From Kocuria sp. (GTDB taxonomy: Bacteria > Actinomycetota > Actinomycetes > Actinomycetales > Micrococcaceae): a stretch of 64,000 nucleotides of DNA. The number at the start of each line of letters is the position of its first letter. Position 1 is the stretch's first letter. The notes under the pieces are model-generated. The model did no database searches. It was not told the DNA's origin and saw nothing but the letters and a program-made list of their open reading frames with translations. Positions 28,960 through 38,805 of the stretch are shown piece after piece. The DNA lies in contig JAKDJD010000004.1 in assembly GCA_030454085.1 (NCBI GenBank), positions 49,720 to 113,719 on the forward strand, in the 5' to 3' direction. The position numbers were made by a program, and so were the translations under genes.

Positions 28960-30248
28960 CCGTACCGGACCTGACTCCCGTCGCACTCGGGGACAACCTC
29001 ACGGGCTCGCAGCACGCGGATCACGCTCGGCAGGACAAACCGCTCCTGATTCTCGGGCCCTCGTTGGGCACCGCCGTGACCCCGCTGTGGGCGCCGGCCG
29101 CGGCCCACTTGAAGGATCGGTTCGAACTGGTCGGGTGGGAGCTTCCTGGGCATGGACGCGGAAGCGTCGTCACGGAAGAATTCGATGTGGAAGATCTCGC
29201 GGAGGCCGTGCACCGCCTGGCCGATCGTCTTCGCCAGGAGCGCGGAACCCCGGACGAGAAGTACTTCTACGCGGGGGTCTCGGTCGGGGGAGCCGTGGGT
29301 CTCGCCCTGTCCCTCGCCCATCCCGAGGCCGTCGAGGCGGTGGCCGCGATCTGCACCGGTGCCAAGATCGGGGAACGCGCCGGGTGGATCGAACGGGCCG
29401 AACTGGTCGAAACCTCGGGAACACCCACGCAGGTCATCGGGTCCGCCGAGAGATGGTTCGCTCCCGGATTCCTGGACCGGCAGCGCGTCATCGCAACCGA
29501 ATTGCTCCACAGCCTCCAGGAGGCCGATCGCACCGACTACGGCCTGGTGTGCCGGGCCCTCTCACGATGTGATCTGCGTGATCGTCTGGGCGAGATTTCG
29601 GTCCCGGTGCTGACCCTGGCTGGTGCGCACGACGTGGCCACGCCCCCGGAAAGCCTTCAGCAGGTAGCCGACGGCGTCGAGCAGTCCGCCTCCGTGGTCT
29701 TCGACGACGCCGCCCACCTCCTCCCCGCGGAACGGCCAGAGGACGCCGCCCGGGAGATCACCGCTTTCTTCCTTCCGGACGACAACCAGTCCGATGGGTC
29801 ATCCAACGGTCTGTCGGAGAGCGCTGCTTCGGGGACGGAATGGTCGGCGCTTCCCGACCCCGTTGCTCCTCGCTCCAGGGTCAAGGAGGAAGGCATGAAA
29901 GTGCGCCGGGAGGTCCTCTCGGACGAGCACGTGGACCGTGCCGAATCCCGGACCACGGAGTTCACCGCGCCCTTCCAGGACCTCATTTCCCGATACGCCT
30001 GGGGAGAGATCTGGACCCGCCCTGGGCTGGATCGGAAGACGCGGAGCGCCATCACCCTGACGGCCATGATCGCCCTCGGTCACTGGCAGGAATTCGACAT
30101 GCACATCAAGGCCGCCCGCAGGAACGGCGTCGGGATCCCCGAGATTCAGGAGGTTGTTCTCCAGTCCGCGATCTATTGCGGTGTCCCTGCCGCCAATACC
30201 GCCTTCTCCCGGGCCCAGGCGGTCCTGGAAGATCTCGGCGACCTCTGA
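28956..30248 (+). CDS. pcaL: PcaL: 3-oxoadipate enol-lactonase fused to 4-carboxymuconolactone decarboxylase
   Basis: Fusion enzyme catalysing two consecutive steps of the beta-ketoadipate pathway. The product is 430 residues. The N-terminal ~265 residues form an alpha/beta-hydrolase (PcaD) with oxyanion LILGPSLGTAV, nucleophile elbow GVSVGG (Ser) and late residues LAGAHD and AAHLLP. A Ser/Pro-rich linker (about 265-310) joins a PcaC domain starting MKVRREVLSDEHVDRAE, with ALGHWQEFDMHIKAARRNG and AIYCGVPAAN. The fusion is known from Streptomyces and Rhodococcus. The ATG overlaps the pcaB stop. Confidence 0.94.
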   Translation: MTVPDLTPVALGDNLTGSQHADHARQDKPLLILGPSLGTAVTPLWAPAAAHLKDRFELVGWELPGHGRGSVVTEEFDVEDLAEAVHRLADRLRQERGTPDEKYFYAGVSVGGAVGLALSLAHPEAVEAVAAICTGAKIGERAGWIERAELVETSGTPTQVIGSAERWFAPGFLDRQRVIATELLHSLQEADRTDYGLVCRALSRCDLRDRLGEISVPVLTLAGAHDVATPPESLQQVADGVEQSASVVFDDAAHLLPAERPEDAAREITAFFLPDDNQSDGSSNGLSESAASGTEWSALPDPVAPRSRVKEEGMKVRREVLSDEHVDRAESRTTEFTAPFQDLISRYAWGEIWTRPGLDRKTRSAITLTAMIALGHWQEFDMHIKAARRNGVGIPEIQEVVLQSAIYCGVPAANTAFSRAQAVLEDLGDL

Positions 30249-30285
30249 TCAGAGTCACAACAACAACCCTCTCCGGAAGGAATCC

Positions 30286-31485
30286 ATGAACGAGTTGCAT
30301 CCCGCGTACGTTTACGACGCGGTCCGGACGCCCTTCGGCAAATACGGCGGTGGCCTCTCCGGCACGCGCCCCGACGACCTGGCGGCCTTTGTGGTCCGTC
30401 GTATCGTCGAACGCGCCCCTGATCTCGCCGGCGAATCGGTCGATGAGGTCTTCCTCGGAAACGCCAACGGCGCAGGGGAGGAAAACCGCAATGTGGCACG
30501 CATGGCGACCCTTCTCGCGGGCCTGCCGGAGTCGGTTCCCGGGACCACGATCAACAGGTTGTGCGGATCCTCGCTCGATGCCGCGATCCAGGCGAGCCGG
30601 GCCATCAGCCTGGGCGAGGCCGACGTCGTCGTCACCGGCGGCGTGGAGTCCATGTCCCGGGCGCCGTGGGTCCTGCCGAAGACCAGCAAGCCTTTTCCCG
30701 CGGGCGACCTGAACCTGGCGTCCACGACCCTGGGATGGCGTCTGGTGAACCCGGAAATGAAGGATCATTGGACGGTTTCGCTCGGCGAGGCCACCGAGCG
30801 GTTGGCCGAGAAGTACGGTGTGCGACGCGAGGCCATGGACGAGTTCAGCGCCCGCTCGCATCGGTTGGCCGCAGAGGCCTGGTCCTCCGGATTCTATGAC
30901 GGCCTGGTCGAACAGGTTCCCGGGACGGATCTGGAGCGCGACGAGTCGATGCGGCCGGACAGCACTCCGGAGACCCTCGCGGGCCTGCGCACGGTGTTCC
31001 GCAAGGACAACGGCCAGGTCACCGCGGGCAACTCGTCGCCCTTGAACGACGGTGCGTCCGCGGCCCTGCTTGGTAGCGAGAAGGCCGCGGACAAGGTCGG
31101 CCTCGATCCTCTGGCGCGTCTTGCCGGTCGAGGCGTGGCCGCCAACGAACCACAATATTTCGGTTACGCACCGGTCGAGGCAGCGAACCGTGCCTTGGAA
31201 CGGGCCGGGATTTCCTGGGACGACGTCGGCGCCGTCGAACTCAACGAGGCCTTCGCCGCGCAGTCCCTCGCGTGCATCAACGCATGGGGCATCGACCCGG
31301 AGATCGTCAATCCGCACGGCGGTGCCATCGCGATCGGGCACCCGCTCGGGGCATCCGGCACGAGGATCCTGGGCACGCTGGCCCGGTCCATGAGGGCCTC
31401 AGGCACCAGATGGGGCGTGGCAGCGATTTGCATCGGCGTCGGGCAGGGCTTGGCCGTGGTGCTCGAGAACGAAGAAGGAAGGTGA
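30286..31485 (+). CDS. pcaF: 3-oxoadipyl-CoA thiolase
   Basis: Cleaves beta-ketoadipyl-CoA to succinyl-CoA and acetyl-CoA, the last step of the pathway. The 399-residue product starts MNELHPAYVYDAVRTPFGKYGG after CCGGAAGGA. The acyl-binding cysteine is in NRLCGSSLDA (about residue 90), the histidine in GHPLGASGTR, and the second cysteine in AICIGVGQG. The gene order places pcaF before pcaIJ; Streptomyces and others show variants of this order. Confidence 0.94.
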   Translation: MNELHPAYVYDAVRTPFGKYGGGLSGTRPDDLAAFVVRRIVERAPDLAGESVDEVFLGNANGAGEENRNVARMATLLAGLPESVPGTTINRLCGSSLDAAIQASRAISLGEADVVVTGGVESMSRAPWVLPKTSKPFPAGDLNLASTTLGWRLVNPEMKDHWTVSLGEATERLAEKYGVRREAMDEFSARSHRLAAEAWSSGFYDGLVEQVPGTDLERDESMRPDSTPETLAGLRTVFRKDNGQVTAGNSSPLNDGASAALLGSEKAADKVGLDPLARLAGRGVAANEPQYFGYAPVEAANRALERAGISWDDVGAVELNEAFAAQSLACINAWGIDPEIVNPHGGAIAIGHPLGASGTRILGTLARSMRASGTRWGVAAICIGVGQGLAVVLENEEGR

Positions 31486-31492
31486 GAGGCCA

Positions 31493-32179
31493 GTGGTGGA
31501 CTTCGTGACGAGTGCGGAAGAGGCCGTTCGAGGGATCACGGACGATTCGACGGTCATGATCGGTGGATTCGGGGTCGCCGGCCAACCGGTGGAGTTGATC
31601 GACGCCCTGATCGATCAGGGGGCCAGCGGACTCACGGTCGTGAACAACAATGCGGGAAATGGCGACGTCGGATTGGCGCGCCTGATCGCCCTGGGCAGGG
31701 TCAAGAAAATCATCTGCTCCTTCCCGCGGCAGACGGACTCGTGGCATTTCGATGAGAAGTATCGGGCGGGGGAGATCGAGCTCGAAGTCGTGCCCCAGGG
31801 GAACCTCGCGGAGCGGATCCGCGCCGCCGGAGCGGGGATCGGGGCCTTCTTCACCCCGACCGGATACGGCACGGAGCTGGCCGAGGGCAAGGAAACCCGG
31901 GAGATCGACGGCGTCCATTACGTCCTCGAATACCCCCTTCGGGCGGACTTCGCTTTGACCAAGGCCTGGACGAGCGACGACGTCGGCAACTTGACCTACA
32001 GGAAGACGGCGCGGAATTTCGGCCCGATCATGGCGGCGGCCTCGAGCCATTCGATCGTTCAGGTCTCCCGCAGAGTCTCCGCCGGAGACATGGACCCGGA
32101 GGCCGTGGTGACTCCGGGAATCTACGTGGATACGGTCGTGAACGTTCCAGAAGCATCGACGAAAGGCCAGGACTCATGA
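31493..32179 (+). CDS. pcaI: 3-oxoacid (3-oxoadipate) CoA-transferase subunit A
   Basis: Alpha subunit of the succinyl-CoA:3-oxoadipate CoA-transferase that activates beta-ketoadipate for PcaF. The 228-residue product begins with a GTG (31493) and shows VMIGGFGVAGQPVELIDALIDQG, VVNNNAGNG and the acidic GYGTELAEGKE segment found in the family. Assignment to oxoadipate rather than acetoacetate rests on its pca operon context. It overlaps pcaJ by 4 bases. Confidence 0.9.
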   Translation: MVDFVTSAEEAVRGITDDSTVMIGGFGVAGQPVELIDALIDQGASGLTVVNNNAGNGDVGLARLIALGRVKKIICSFPRQTDSWHFDEKYRAGEIELEVVPQGNLAERIRAAGAGIGAFFTPTGYGTELAEGKETREIDGVHYVLEYPLRADFALTKAWTSDDVGNLTYRKTARNFGPIMAAASSHSIVQVSRRVSAGDMDPEAVVTPGIYVDTVVNVPEASTKGQDS

Positions 32180-32901
32180 GCGAGCTCAGCACGACTCCCC
32201 GCACGAGTGACAAAGCCCTGGACCGTGAGGCCATGGCTCAATTGGTTGCCGAAGACATCCCCGCGGGTGCCTTCGTGAACCTCGGCATCGGTCAACCGAC
32301 CAAAGTCGCCAATCACCTGGATCCGGAGCACGGTGTGACTCTTCACACCGAGAACGGGATGCTCGGCATGGGTCCGCAGGCGTACGACGAGGACATCGAC
32401 CCCGATCTCATCAACGCCGGCAAGATCCCGGTCAAGGAGACCCCGGGAACCGCATATTTCCACCACGCCGATTCGTTCGCGATGATGCGGGGAGGCCACC
32501 TGGACATCTGCGTGCTGGGAGCCTTCCAGGTCGCCCAGAACGGAGACCTCGCGAACTGGTCAACAGGGGCGCCGGGTGCGATCCCCGCGGTCGGTGGGGC
32601 GATGGACCTGGCCATTGGCGCGAAGCAGACGTTCGTGATGATGAACCTGCGCTCGAAGGACGGCACCCCGAAATTGGTCCGGGCATGCGATTTCCCCCTG
32701 ACCGGGGTTGGATGCGTCTCGCGCGTCTACACGGACGTGGCGGTGTTCGAATTGGCCGACGGCGTCGTCCACGTCCGCGAAACCTTCGGCATCGACGCGC
32801 AGGACCTCGCCCGTGAGCTCGACGTCGATTTGGAGGGCCCGCTGGACAACGCAGAGACCAGGCGCACCTCCGGTGTCCGGACCACGACGGGCGCCCGATG
32901 A
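32176..32901 (+). CDS. pcaJ: 3-oxoacid (3-oxoadipate) CoA-transferase subunit B
   Basis: Beta subunit of the CoA-transferase. The 241-residue product contains DIPAGAFVNLGIGQPTKVANHL and the catalytic glutamate motif HTENGMLGMGP, where the Glu forms the CoA thioester intermediate, and GGHLDICVLGAFQV. The start overlaps the pcaI stop (ATGA) and the stop overlaps the pcaR start (ATGA). Length is normal. Confidence 0.92.
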   Translation: MSELSTTPRTSDKALDREAMAQLVAEDIPAGAFVNLGIGQPTKVANHLDPEHGVTLHTENGMLGMGPQAYDEDIDPDLINAGKIPVKETPGTAYFHHADSFAMMRGGHLDICVLGAFQVAQNGDLANWSTGAPGAIPAVGGAMDLAIGAKQTFVMMNLRSKDGTPKLVRACDFPLTGVGCVSRVYTDVAVFELADGVVHVRETFGIDAQDLARELDVDLEGPLDNAETRRTSGVRTTTGAR

Positions 32902-33683
32902 GCGAAGCCTATGTCCAGTCCCTGGCGCGTGGCATTTCCGTGCTGCGAGCCTTCGACGCCGACCACGCCAGCATGTCCCTGTCGGAGGTGGCCCAAAAGA
33001 CCGGGCTGACCAGGGCCACGGCGCGCCGATTCCTCCACACCCTCGTGGAACTCGGATATGTCCACGCGGACGGTAAGGCGTTCCGGCTGAGCCCGACGGT
33101 TCTGGGCATCGGATATTCGTATTTGTCCAGCTTGTCTCTGCCGGATCTTGCCTATCCGCACCTGAGGGAACTCTCCGGGCGGGTGGGGGAGTCCACCTCG
33201 ATGTCCGTCCTTGAGGGCGATGACATCATCTATGTCGCCCGGGTCCATGCCCGACGTATCATGCACGTGGCGATCAGCGTCGGGACCAGTTTCCCCGCCC
33301 ACGCGACGTCGATGGGCCGGGTCCTGCTCGCAGGGTTGGATGAAGAACGGCTCGAGGCGTATCTCGAGCGGCAGGAACCCGAGGAGCTGACGGGGCACAC
33401 GGTCACCGACATCGACGAGCTGCGTGCTCGCATCCTGCGGGTCCGCGAACGCGGGTGGGAGATCGTGGACCAGGAACTCGAAATGGGACTGCGATCCGTG
33501 GCCGCTCCGGTGACGGATGCCAAGGGGCGCCACATTGCCGCCGTCAATGTCTCGATGCGGGTCGGCACGGAGAACGCCCGAGCCGACAAGATCAAGGAGA
33601 AGATTCTGACGCGGCTCAGGGAGACGGCCCTCCGCATCGGACACGCCTATCGGTCCGGGGCTGGGCTGAGTCTGCCGTCCTGA
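32898..33683 (+). CDS. pcaR: IclR-family regulator, PcaR/PobR type
   Basis: Probable transcriptional regulator of the upstream pca operon. The 261-residue product has an N-terminal winged helix (MSLSEVAQKTGLTRATARRF, about residues 26-45) and a C-terminal IclR effector domain (MHVAISVGTSFPAHATSMGRVLLAG and an RGWEIVDQELEMGLRSVAAPV segment). Members of this subgroup sense protocatechuate or beta-ketoadipate. It is co-transcribed as the last gene (ATGA overlap with pcaJ), giving autoregulation. No operator was identified in front of pcaH. Confidence 0.9.
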   Translation: MSEAYVQSLARGISVLRAFDADHASMSLSEVAQKTGLTRATARRFLHTLVELGYVHADGKAFRLSPTVLGIGYSYLSSLSLPDLAYPHLRELSGRVGESTSMSVLEGDDIIYVARVHARRIMHVAISVGTSFPAHATSMGRVLLAGLDEERLEAYLERQEPEELTGHTVTDIDELRARILRVRERGWEIVDQELEMGLRSVAAPVTDAKGRHIAAVNVSMRVGTENARADKIKEKILTRLRETALRIGHAYRSGAGLSLPS

Positions 33684-33909
33684 CACGGGGGACCACGCGT
33701 CGCGTGCCTCACAGTCATTCGCCAATGGGCCGATTCTGGGGTATCGTTGATCTCGAAGTACTCAGTCTCAGTGCGAGTGTGCTGTGCGCGAAGGCTTTTG
33801 ACTGCGTTCGATGGACCGCTGAAGGTCTGTTGACGCAGGTCGGGGAGACCGCCACGGTATGCGACAGAGGCGGGCTTCGGAATCAATGGCAGGTATGGAT
33901 ACGGTCCTC

Positions 33910-33936
33910 TGGCACACTTTTTATTTTTTTGTGCCA
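33910..33936 (+). promoter_or_regulatory. T-rich hairpin in the gap between pcaR and rpsL
   Basis: The 392-base gap (33684-34075) must hold the pcaR terminator and the str operon promoter. The only clear structure is TGGCACA (33910-33916) paired with TGTGCCA (33930-33936) around a 13-base loop made almost entirely of T. A terminator is unlikely because the T tract is in the loop. It may mark the promoter or a leader stem. No confident -35/-10 pair was found. Confidence 0.35.
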
Positions 33937-34075
33937 AAATGCCATCGGTTAACCGTGCCCATTTCTCGGAAACGCTAGACCGGTTTATCAGTGCTCTCAG
34001 CGCGGTCGCACCGCACGAGGCATACATTTCAAGGCCCTCCTCGGTGAGGGCCAAGATCAAACGGAGAACTCAACA

Positions 34076-34450
34076 GTGCCTACAATTCAGCAGCTGGTCC
34101 GGAAGGGCCGGACTCCCAAGGTCGTGAAGACCAAGGCGCCCGCTCTCAAGGGCAACCCCATGAAGCGCGGTGTCTGCACCCGCGTCTACACCACTACCCC
34201 CAAGAAGCCGAACTCTGCTCTGCGCAAGGTCGCTCGCGTCAAGCTCAATGGCGGCATCGAGGTCACGGCATACATCCCCGGTGAGGGTCACAACCTGCAG
34301 GAGCACTCCATCGTGCTCGTCCGCGGCGGTCGTGTGAAGGACCTCCCCGGTGTTCGTTACCGGATCGTTCGCGGCGCTCTCGACACCCAGGGTGTCAAGG
34401 GCCGCGGCCAGGCACGTTCCCGCTACGGCGTGAAGAAGGAGAAGAAGTAA
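34076..34450 (+). CDS. rpsL: Ribosomal protein uS12
   Basis: Decoding-centre protein of the 30S subunit, 124 residues, GTG start behind ACGGAGAACTC. The streptomycin-relevant lysines are wild type: [19 protein letters not shown] and [16 protein letters not shown] (E. coli Lys42/Lys43 and Lys87 region). It is the first gene of the str operon and its stop overlaps the rpsG ATG by one base (TAATG). Confidence 0.98.
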   Translation: MPTIQQLVRKGRTPKVVKTKAPALKGNPMKRGVCTRVYTTTPKKPNSALRKVARVKLNGGIEVTAYIPGEGHNLQEHSIVLVRGGRVKDLPGVRYRIVRGALDTQGVKGRGQARSRYGVKKEKK

Positions 34451-34920
34451 TGCCTCGTAAGGGCCCCGCTCCCAAGCGTCCGCTCGTCGTCGACCCCGTC
34501 TACGGGTCGCCCCTTGTGACTCAGCTGATCAACAAGGTTCTGCAGGACGGCAAGAAGTCCACCGCCGAGCGCATCGTCTACGGCGCGCTCGATGGCGTCG
34601 CCCAGAAGACTGGCACCGACGCAGTGACCACCCTCAAGAAGGCGATGGACAACATCAAGCCTTCCCTCGAGGTCCGTTCCCGCCGCGTCGGCGGCGCCAC
34701 CTACCAGGTGCCGGTTGAGGTCCGTTCGGGACGCGCGACCGCTCTCGCCCTCCGCTGGCTCGTGGGCTTCTCGAAGCTCCGCCGCGAGAAGACCATGACC
34801 GAGCGCCTGATGAACGAGATCCTGGATGCCTCCAACGGTCTCGGTGCCGCTGTGAAGCGTCGCGAGGACACCCACAAGATGGCTGAGTCCAACAAGGCCT
34901 TCGCCCACTATCGCTGGTAA
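34450..34920 (+). CDS. rpsG: Ribosomal protein uS7
   Basis: Head-nucleating 30S protein, 156 residues, starting [20 protein letters not shown]. Conserved [16 protein letters not shown] and the C-terminal [21 protein letters not shown] are intact. It is coupled to rpsL. A perfect GC hairpin follows before fusA (34931-34956). Confidence 0.98.
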   Translation: MPRKGPAPKRPLVVDPVYGSPLVTQLINKVLQDGKKSTAERIVYGALDGVAQKTGTDAVTTLKKAMDNIKPSLEVRSRRVGGATYQVPVEVRSGRATALALRWLVGFSKLRREKTMTERLMNEILDASNGLGAAVKRREDTHKMAESNKAFAHYRW

Positions 34921-34930
34921 TTTCTTCCTG

Positions 34931-34956
34931 TGGGCCCGCCTCTTTCCGGCGGGCCC
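34931..34956 (+). terminator. GC hairpin between rpsG and fusA
   Basis: GGGCCCGCC (34932-34940) pairs with GGCGGGCCC (34948-34956) around a TCTTTCC loop. There is no T-run and fusA starts 30 bases later, so it more likely causes partial termination or is a processing/stability element that sets rpsLG against fusA levels. Confidence 0.5.
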
Positions 34957-34986
34957 CATGGTTGATCCACCTGAAAGGGAAACATC

Positions 34987-37101
34987 GTGGCACTTGACGT
35001 GCTTACCGACCTGAACAAGGTCCGCAACATCGGCATCATGGCCCACATCGATGCCGGCAAGACCACCACTACCGAACGCATCCTGTACTACACCGGCATC
35101 AACCACAAGCTCGGTGAGACCCACGACGGTGCATCCACGATGGACTGGATGGCCCAGGAACAGGAACGCGGCATCACCATTACCTCCGCGGCGACGACGT
35201 GCTTCTGGAAAGACACCCAGATCAACATCATCGACACCCCGGGCCACGTCGACTTCACCGTCGAGGTGGAGCGTTCCCTGCGCGTGCTCGATGGCGCCGT
35301 TGCCGTCTTCGACGGCAAGGAGGGCGTTGAGCCGCAGTCCGAGACCGTCTGGCGTCAGGCCGACAAGTACGAGGTGCCCCGCATCTGCTTCGTCAACAAG
35401 ATGGACAAGCTGGGCGCGGACTTCTACTTCACCGTCGACACCATCGTGAAGCGTCTGGGCGCGACTCCGCTCGTCATGCAGCTTCCGATCGGTGCCGAGA
35501 GCGACTTCGTCGGCGTCATCGACCTTCTCGAAATGAAGGCCTACGTCTGGCCCGGCGACGCCAAGGGCGATGTTTCCCTGGGTGCGACCTACGAGATCCG
35601 TGAAATCCCGGAGGACCTGCAGCAGCGCGCCGCAGAGTACCGCGACAAGCTCGTCGAGCAGGTCGCGGAATCCTCCGAGGAACTCATGGAGAAGTACTTC
35701 GAGGGCGAAGAGCTCACGATCGACGAGCTCAAGGCCGGTGTGCGTGCGTTGACCGTCGCCAACGAGGCCTACCCGGTCTTCTGCGGCTCGGCGTTCAAGA
35801 ACCGTGGCGTGCAGCCCATGCTCGATGCTGTCATCGACTACCTGCCGTCGCCCCTGAACGTGCCCCCGATGGTCGGCCACGACCCGAAGGACGATGAAAC
35901 CGAGCTGGTTCGCCGGCCGGCCAAGGACGAACCGTTCTCGGCGCTGGCCTTCAAGGTCGCCGCACACCCGTTCTACGGACAGCTGACCTACATTCGCGTG
36001 TACTCCGGTATCGCAACCTCGGGTCAGCAGGTTCAGAACTCGACCAAGGGTCGGCGCGAACGTATCGGCAAGCTCTTCCAGATGCACTCCAACAAGGAGA
36101 ATCCGGTGGAGGAGATCCAGGCCGGCCACATCTACGCCGCGATCGGTCTCAAGGAGACCACGACCGGTGACACGCTGTGCGACCAGGCCAACCCGATCGT
36201 TCTCGAGTCGATGACCTTCCCGAAGCCCGTGATCTACGTGGCCATCGAGCCCAAGACCAAGGGTGACCAGGAGAAGCTCTCGACTGCGATCCAGAAGCTC
36301 TCGGCCGAGGATCCGACCTTCACGGTCTCCCTCAACGAGGAAACCGGCCAGACCGAGATCGGCGGCATGGGTGAGCTCCACCTCGACGTGCTGGTCGACC
36401 GCATGAAGCGCGAATTCCGCGTCGAGGCGAACGTCGGCAAGCCGCAGGTTGCTTACCGCGAGACGATCAAGAAGGCCGTCCAGAAGGTCGACTTCACCCA
36501 CAAGAAGCAGACCGGTGGGTCCGGTCAGTTCGCGAAGGTGCAGGTCGATTTCGAGCCGATCGCTCTCGATTCCGAAGAGCTCTACGAGTTCGAGGACAAG
36601 ATCACCGGTGGCCGCGTGCCCCGCGAATACATTCCTTCGGTGGATGCCGGCATCCAGGGTGCGATGCAGCTCGGTATCCTCGCGGGATACCCAGTGGTTG
36701 GCGTGAAGGCCACCCTGGTGGACGGCGCCTACCACGACGTCGACTCCTCCGAGATGGCCTTCAAGATTGCCGGTTCGATGGTGTTCAAGGAAGGCGCTCG
36801 TCGCGCCAACCCGGTGCTGCTCGAGCCGCTGATGGCAGTCGAGGTCCGTACTCCCGAGGAGTACATGGGCGATGTCATCGGCGACTTGAACTCGCGCCGT
36901 GGACAGATCCAGGCCATGGAAGACGTCGCCGGCGTCAAGCTGGTGACAGCCCTGGTTCCGCTGTCCGAGATGTTCGGCTACATCGGTGACCTGCGTTCCA
37001 AGACGCAGGGTCGTGCGGTGTACTCGATGACTTTCGACAGCTACTCAGAGGTCCCGAAGGCAGTTGCCGACGAGATCATCCAGAAGAGCCGCGGGGAGTA
37101 A
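34987..37101 (+). CDS. fusA: Elongation factor G
   Basis: Translocation GTPase, 704 residues from a GTG (34987) behind CTGAAAGGGAAAC. The G motifs are [17 protein letters not shown], the switch [10 protein letters not shown] and the NKMDKLGAD specificity motif. All five EF-G domains are present up to [11 protein letters not shown]. It follows rpsG in the str operon and precedes tuf by about 180 bases that hold the structured element at 37157-37255. Confidence 0.99.
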   Translation: MALDVLTDLNKVRNIGIMAHIDAGKTTTTERILYYTGINHKLGETHDGASTMDWMAQEQERGITITSAATTCFWKDTQINIIDTPGHVDFTVEVERSLRVLDGAVAVFDGKEGVEPQSETVWRQADKYEVPRICFVNKMDKLGADFYFTVDTIVKRLGATPLVMQLPIGAESDFVGVIDLLEMKAYVWPGDAKGDVSLGATYEIREIPEDLQQRAAEYRDKLVEQVAESSEELMEKYFEGEELTIDELKAGVRALTVANEAYPVFCGSAFKNRGVQPMLDAVIDYLPSPLNVPPMVGHDPKDDETELVRRPAKDEPFSALAFKVAAHPFYGQLTYIRVYSGIATSGQQVQNSTKGRRERIGKLFQMHSNKENPVEEIQAGHIYAAIGLKETTTGDTLCDQANPIVLESMTFPKPVIYVAIEPKTKGDQEKLSTAIQKLSAEDPTFTVSLNEETGQTEIGGMGELHLDVLVDRMKREFRVEANVGKPQVAYRETIKKAVQKVDFTHKKQTGGSGQFAKVQVDFEPIALDSEELYEFEDKITGGRVPREYIPSVDAGIQGAMQLGILAGYPVVGVKATLVDGAYHDVDSSEMAFKIAGSMVFKEGARRANPVLLEPLMAVEVRTPEEYMGDVIGDLNSRRGQIQAMEDVAGVKLVTALVPLSEMFGYIGDLRSKTQGRAVYSMTFDSYSEVPKAVADEIIQKSRGE

Positions 37102-37156
37102 ATCTCCGCACGGCGGCTCTTCCGGGCCGCCTTCCCATCCAAATAATCAAAGCCTA

Positions 37157-37255
37157 GAAACTTGCGCTGGTTTTCGTGCGGGATGAATTTTCCGTTATTG
37201 TTGATCAGGAATCCGTCTTCAACCACGGACTGCGCAGAAAGCCAGCGCAAGTTTC
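37157..37255 (+). promoter_or_regulatory. Long structured element in the tuf leader
   Basis: A 19-bp stem joins GAAACTTGCGCTGGTTTTC (37157-37175) to GAAAGCCAGCGCAAGTTTC (37237-37255) with one wobble. It extends by TGCG (37177-37180) with CGCA (37233-37236). Inside are nested stems TCCGT/ACGGA (37191-37195, 37225-37229) and GTTGA/TCAAC (37200-37204, 37219-37223). It lies between fusA and tuf and ends 15 bases before the tuf ribosome-binding site. No T-run follows, so it is not a simple terminator; an RNA leader is the best reading. Confidence 0.6.
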
Positions 37256-37280
37256 CATCAAACGTTCTAGGAGGAACATA

Positions 37281-38471
37281 GTGGCTAAGGCAAAGTTCGA
37301 GCGCTCCAAGCCGCACGTCAACATTGGTACCATCGGTCACGTCGACCACGGTAAGACCACTCTGACTGCTGCGATCTCCAGTGTTCTCGCGAAGAAGTTC
37401 CCGGACCTGAACGAGCAGCAGGACTTCGGTATGATCGACGCCGCTCCCGAGGAGCGCCAGCGCGGCATTACCATCAACATTGCTCACATCGAGTACCAGA
37501 CCGACAAGCGTCACTACGCCCACGTTGACGCCCCGGGTCACGCTGACTACGTCAAGAACATGATCACCGGTGCCGCTCAGATGGACGGCGCGATCCTCGT
37601 GGTTGCCGCCACCGACGGTCCGATGGCCCAGACCCGCGAGCACGTTCTGCTCGCGCGCCAGGTCGGCGTCCCCACCCTCATCGTCGCGCTGAACAAGGCC
37701 GACATGGTTGAGGACGAAGAGCTCCTCGACCTCGTCGAGATGGAGGTCCGCGAACTGCTGTCCTCGCAGGAGTTCGACGGTGACGAGGCTCCGGTCGTGC
37801 GCGTCTCCGCTCTCAAGGCGCTCGAGGGCGACGAGCAGTGGGTCAAGTCGATCGAGGACCTCATGGAGGCAGTCGACGACTACATCCCGGACCCGGTTCG
37901 CGACAAGGACAAGCCGTTCCTCATGCCGATCGAGGACGTCTTCACCATTACCGGCCGCGGCACCGTGGTCACCGGCCGTGCGGAGCGCGGTACCCTGGCT
38001 CTGAACTCGGACGTCGAGATCATCGGCATCCGTCCGGTCCAGAAGACCACCGTGACCGGTATCGAGATGTTCCACAAGCAGCTCGACGAAGCCTGGGCCG
38101 GCGAGAACTGTGGCCTGCTCCTGCGTGGTCTCAAGCGTGACGACGTCGAGCGTGGTCAGGTTGTTGCTGCTCCGGGTTCGATCACCCCGCACACCAACTT
38201 CGAGGCGAACGTCTACATCCTCTCCAAGGATGAGGGCGGCCGTCACAACCCGTTCTACTCGAACTACCGTCCGCAGTTCTACTTCCGCACCACGGACGTT
38301 ACCGGCGTCATCACGTTGCCCGAGGGCACCGAGATGGTCATGCCCGGTGACAACACCGAGATGAGCGTTGAGCTGATCCAGCCCATCGCTATGGAAGACG
38401 GACTCGGCTTCGCCATCCGTGAGGGTGGCCGCACCGTTGGTTCGGGTCGCGTTACCAAGATCACCAAGTAA
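37281..38471 (+). CDS. tuf: Elongation factor Tu
   Basis: Aminoacyl-tRNA carrier GTPase, 396 residues. The GTG at 37281 follows TAGGAGGAACATA and gives [27 protein letters not shown] in outline. Motifs include [20 protein letters not shown] and NKADMV. Three domains are complete, ending [10 protein letters not shown]. It is the last gene of the str operon and is closed by a strong terminator. rpsJ, which often follows tuf, is displaced 3 kb by the cholesterol oxidase pair. Confidence 0.99.
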   Translation: MAKAKFERSKPHVNIGTIGHVDHGKTTLTAAISSVLAKKFPDLNEQQDFGMIDAAPEERQRGITINIAHIEYQTDKRHYAHVDAPGHADYVKNMITGAAQMDGAILVVAATDGPMAQTREHVLLARQVGVPTLIVALNKADMVEDEELLDLVEMEVRELLSSQEFDGDEAPVVRVSALKALEGDEQWVKSIEDLMEAVDDYIPDPVRDKDKPFLMPIEDVFTITGRGTVVTGRAERGTLALNSDVEIIGIRPVQKTTVTGIEMFHKQLDEAWAGENCGLLLRGLKRDDVERGQVVAAPGSITPHTNFEANVYILSKDEGGRHNPFYSNYRPQFYFRTTDVTGVITLPEGTEMVMPGDNTEMSVELIQPIAMEDGLGFAIREGGRTVGSGRVTKITK

Positions 38472-38524
38472 CATTTCTTTGTGATCCCGACGGCCGGCGC
38501 ATGACACTGCGCTGACTACCGTCC

Positions 38525-38560
38525 GAAAGGGCCCCGGCATTTGCCGGGGCCCTTTCTTTT
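38525..38560 (+). terminator. Intrinsic terminator after tuf
   Basis: GAAAGGGCCCCGGCA (38525-38539) pairs with TGCCGGGGCCCTTTC (38542-38556), followed by TTTT. It begins 53 bases after the tuf stop. Confidence 0.92.
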
Positions 38561-38739
38561 GCGTTTCAATGCTTTTTCTCGGTCACCTCGGAAAATAGTG
38601 AATTGCTTGTCCCAGAAACCGGTTCGATTCTGCCGCCGAGAATTGATTGACGGCCATAGAATAGCGTCCCCATGCGGATCGGACGCCGGCGAGAGAGCGG
38701 TTCTGCCCGGAAATCGTCGGGTGAAGAATTCAAGAAAAG

Positions 38740-38745
38740 TATAAA
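38740..38745 (+). promoter_or_regulatory. Candidate -10 box before the cholesterol oxidase gene
   Basis: TATAAA at 38740-38745, 60 bases before the start codon, is the best -10 match in the 245-base gap after the tuf terminator. The -35 region (about 38717) is weak (TCGGGT), so an activator or another sigma factor may be needed. Confidence 0.35.
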
Positions 38746-38805
38746 ATGAGAGCGACTCGTTTCTTACGAGGTTCACCTATTACTCGCACTTCAAAGGGTG
38801 GAACT

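Noticed and set aside
37157..37255. Terminator between fusA and tuf
   Set aside because: The stem encloses a 61-base loop with further pairing and has no T-run; tuf follows with a good ribosome-binding site, so a leader structure is more likely.
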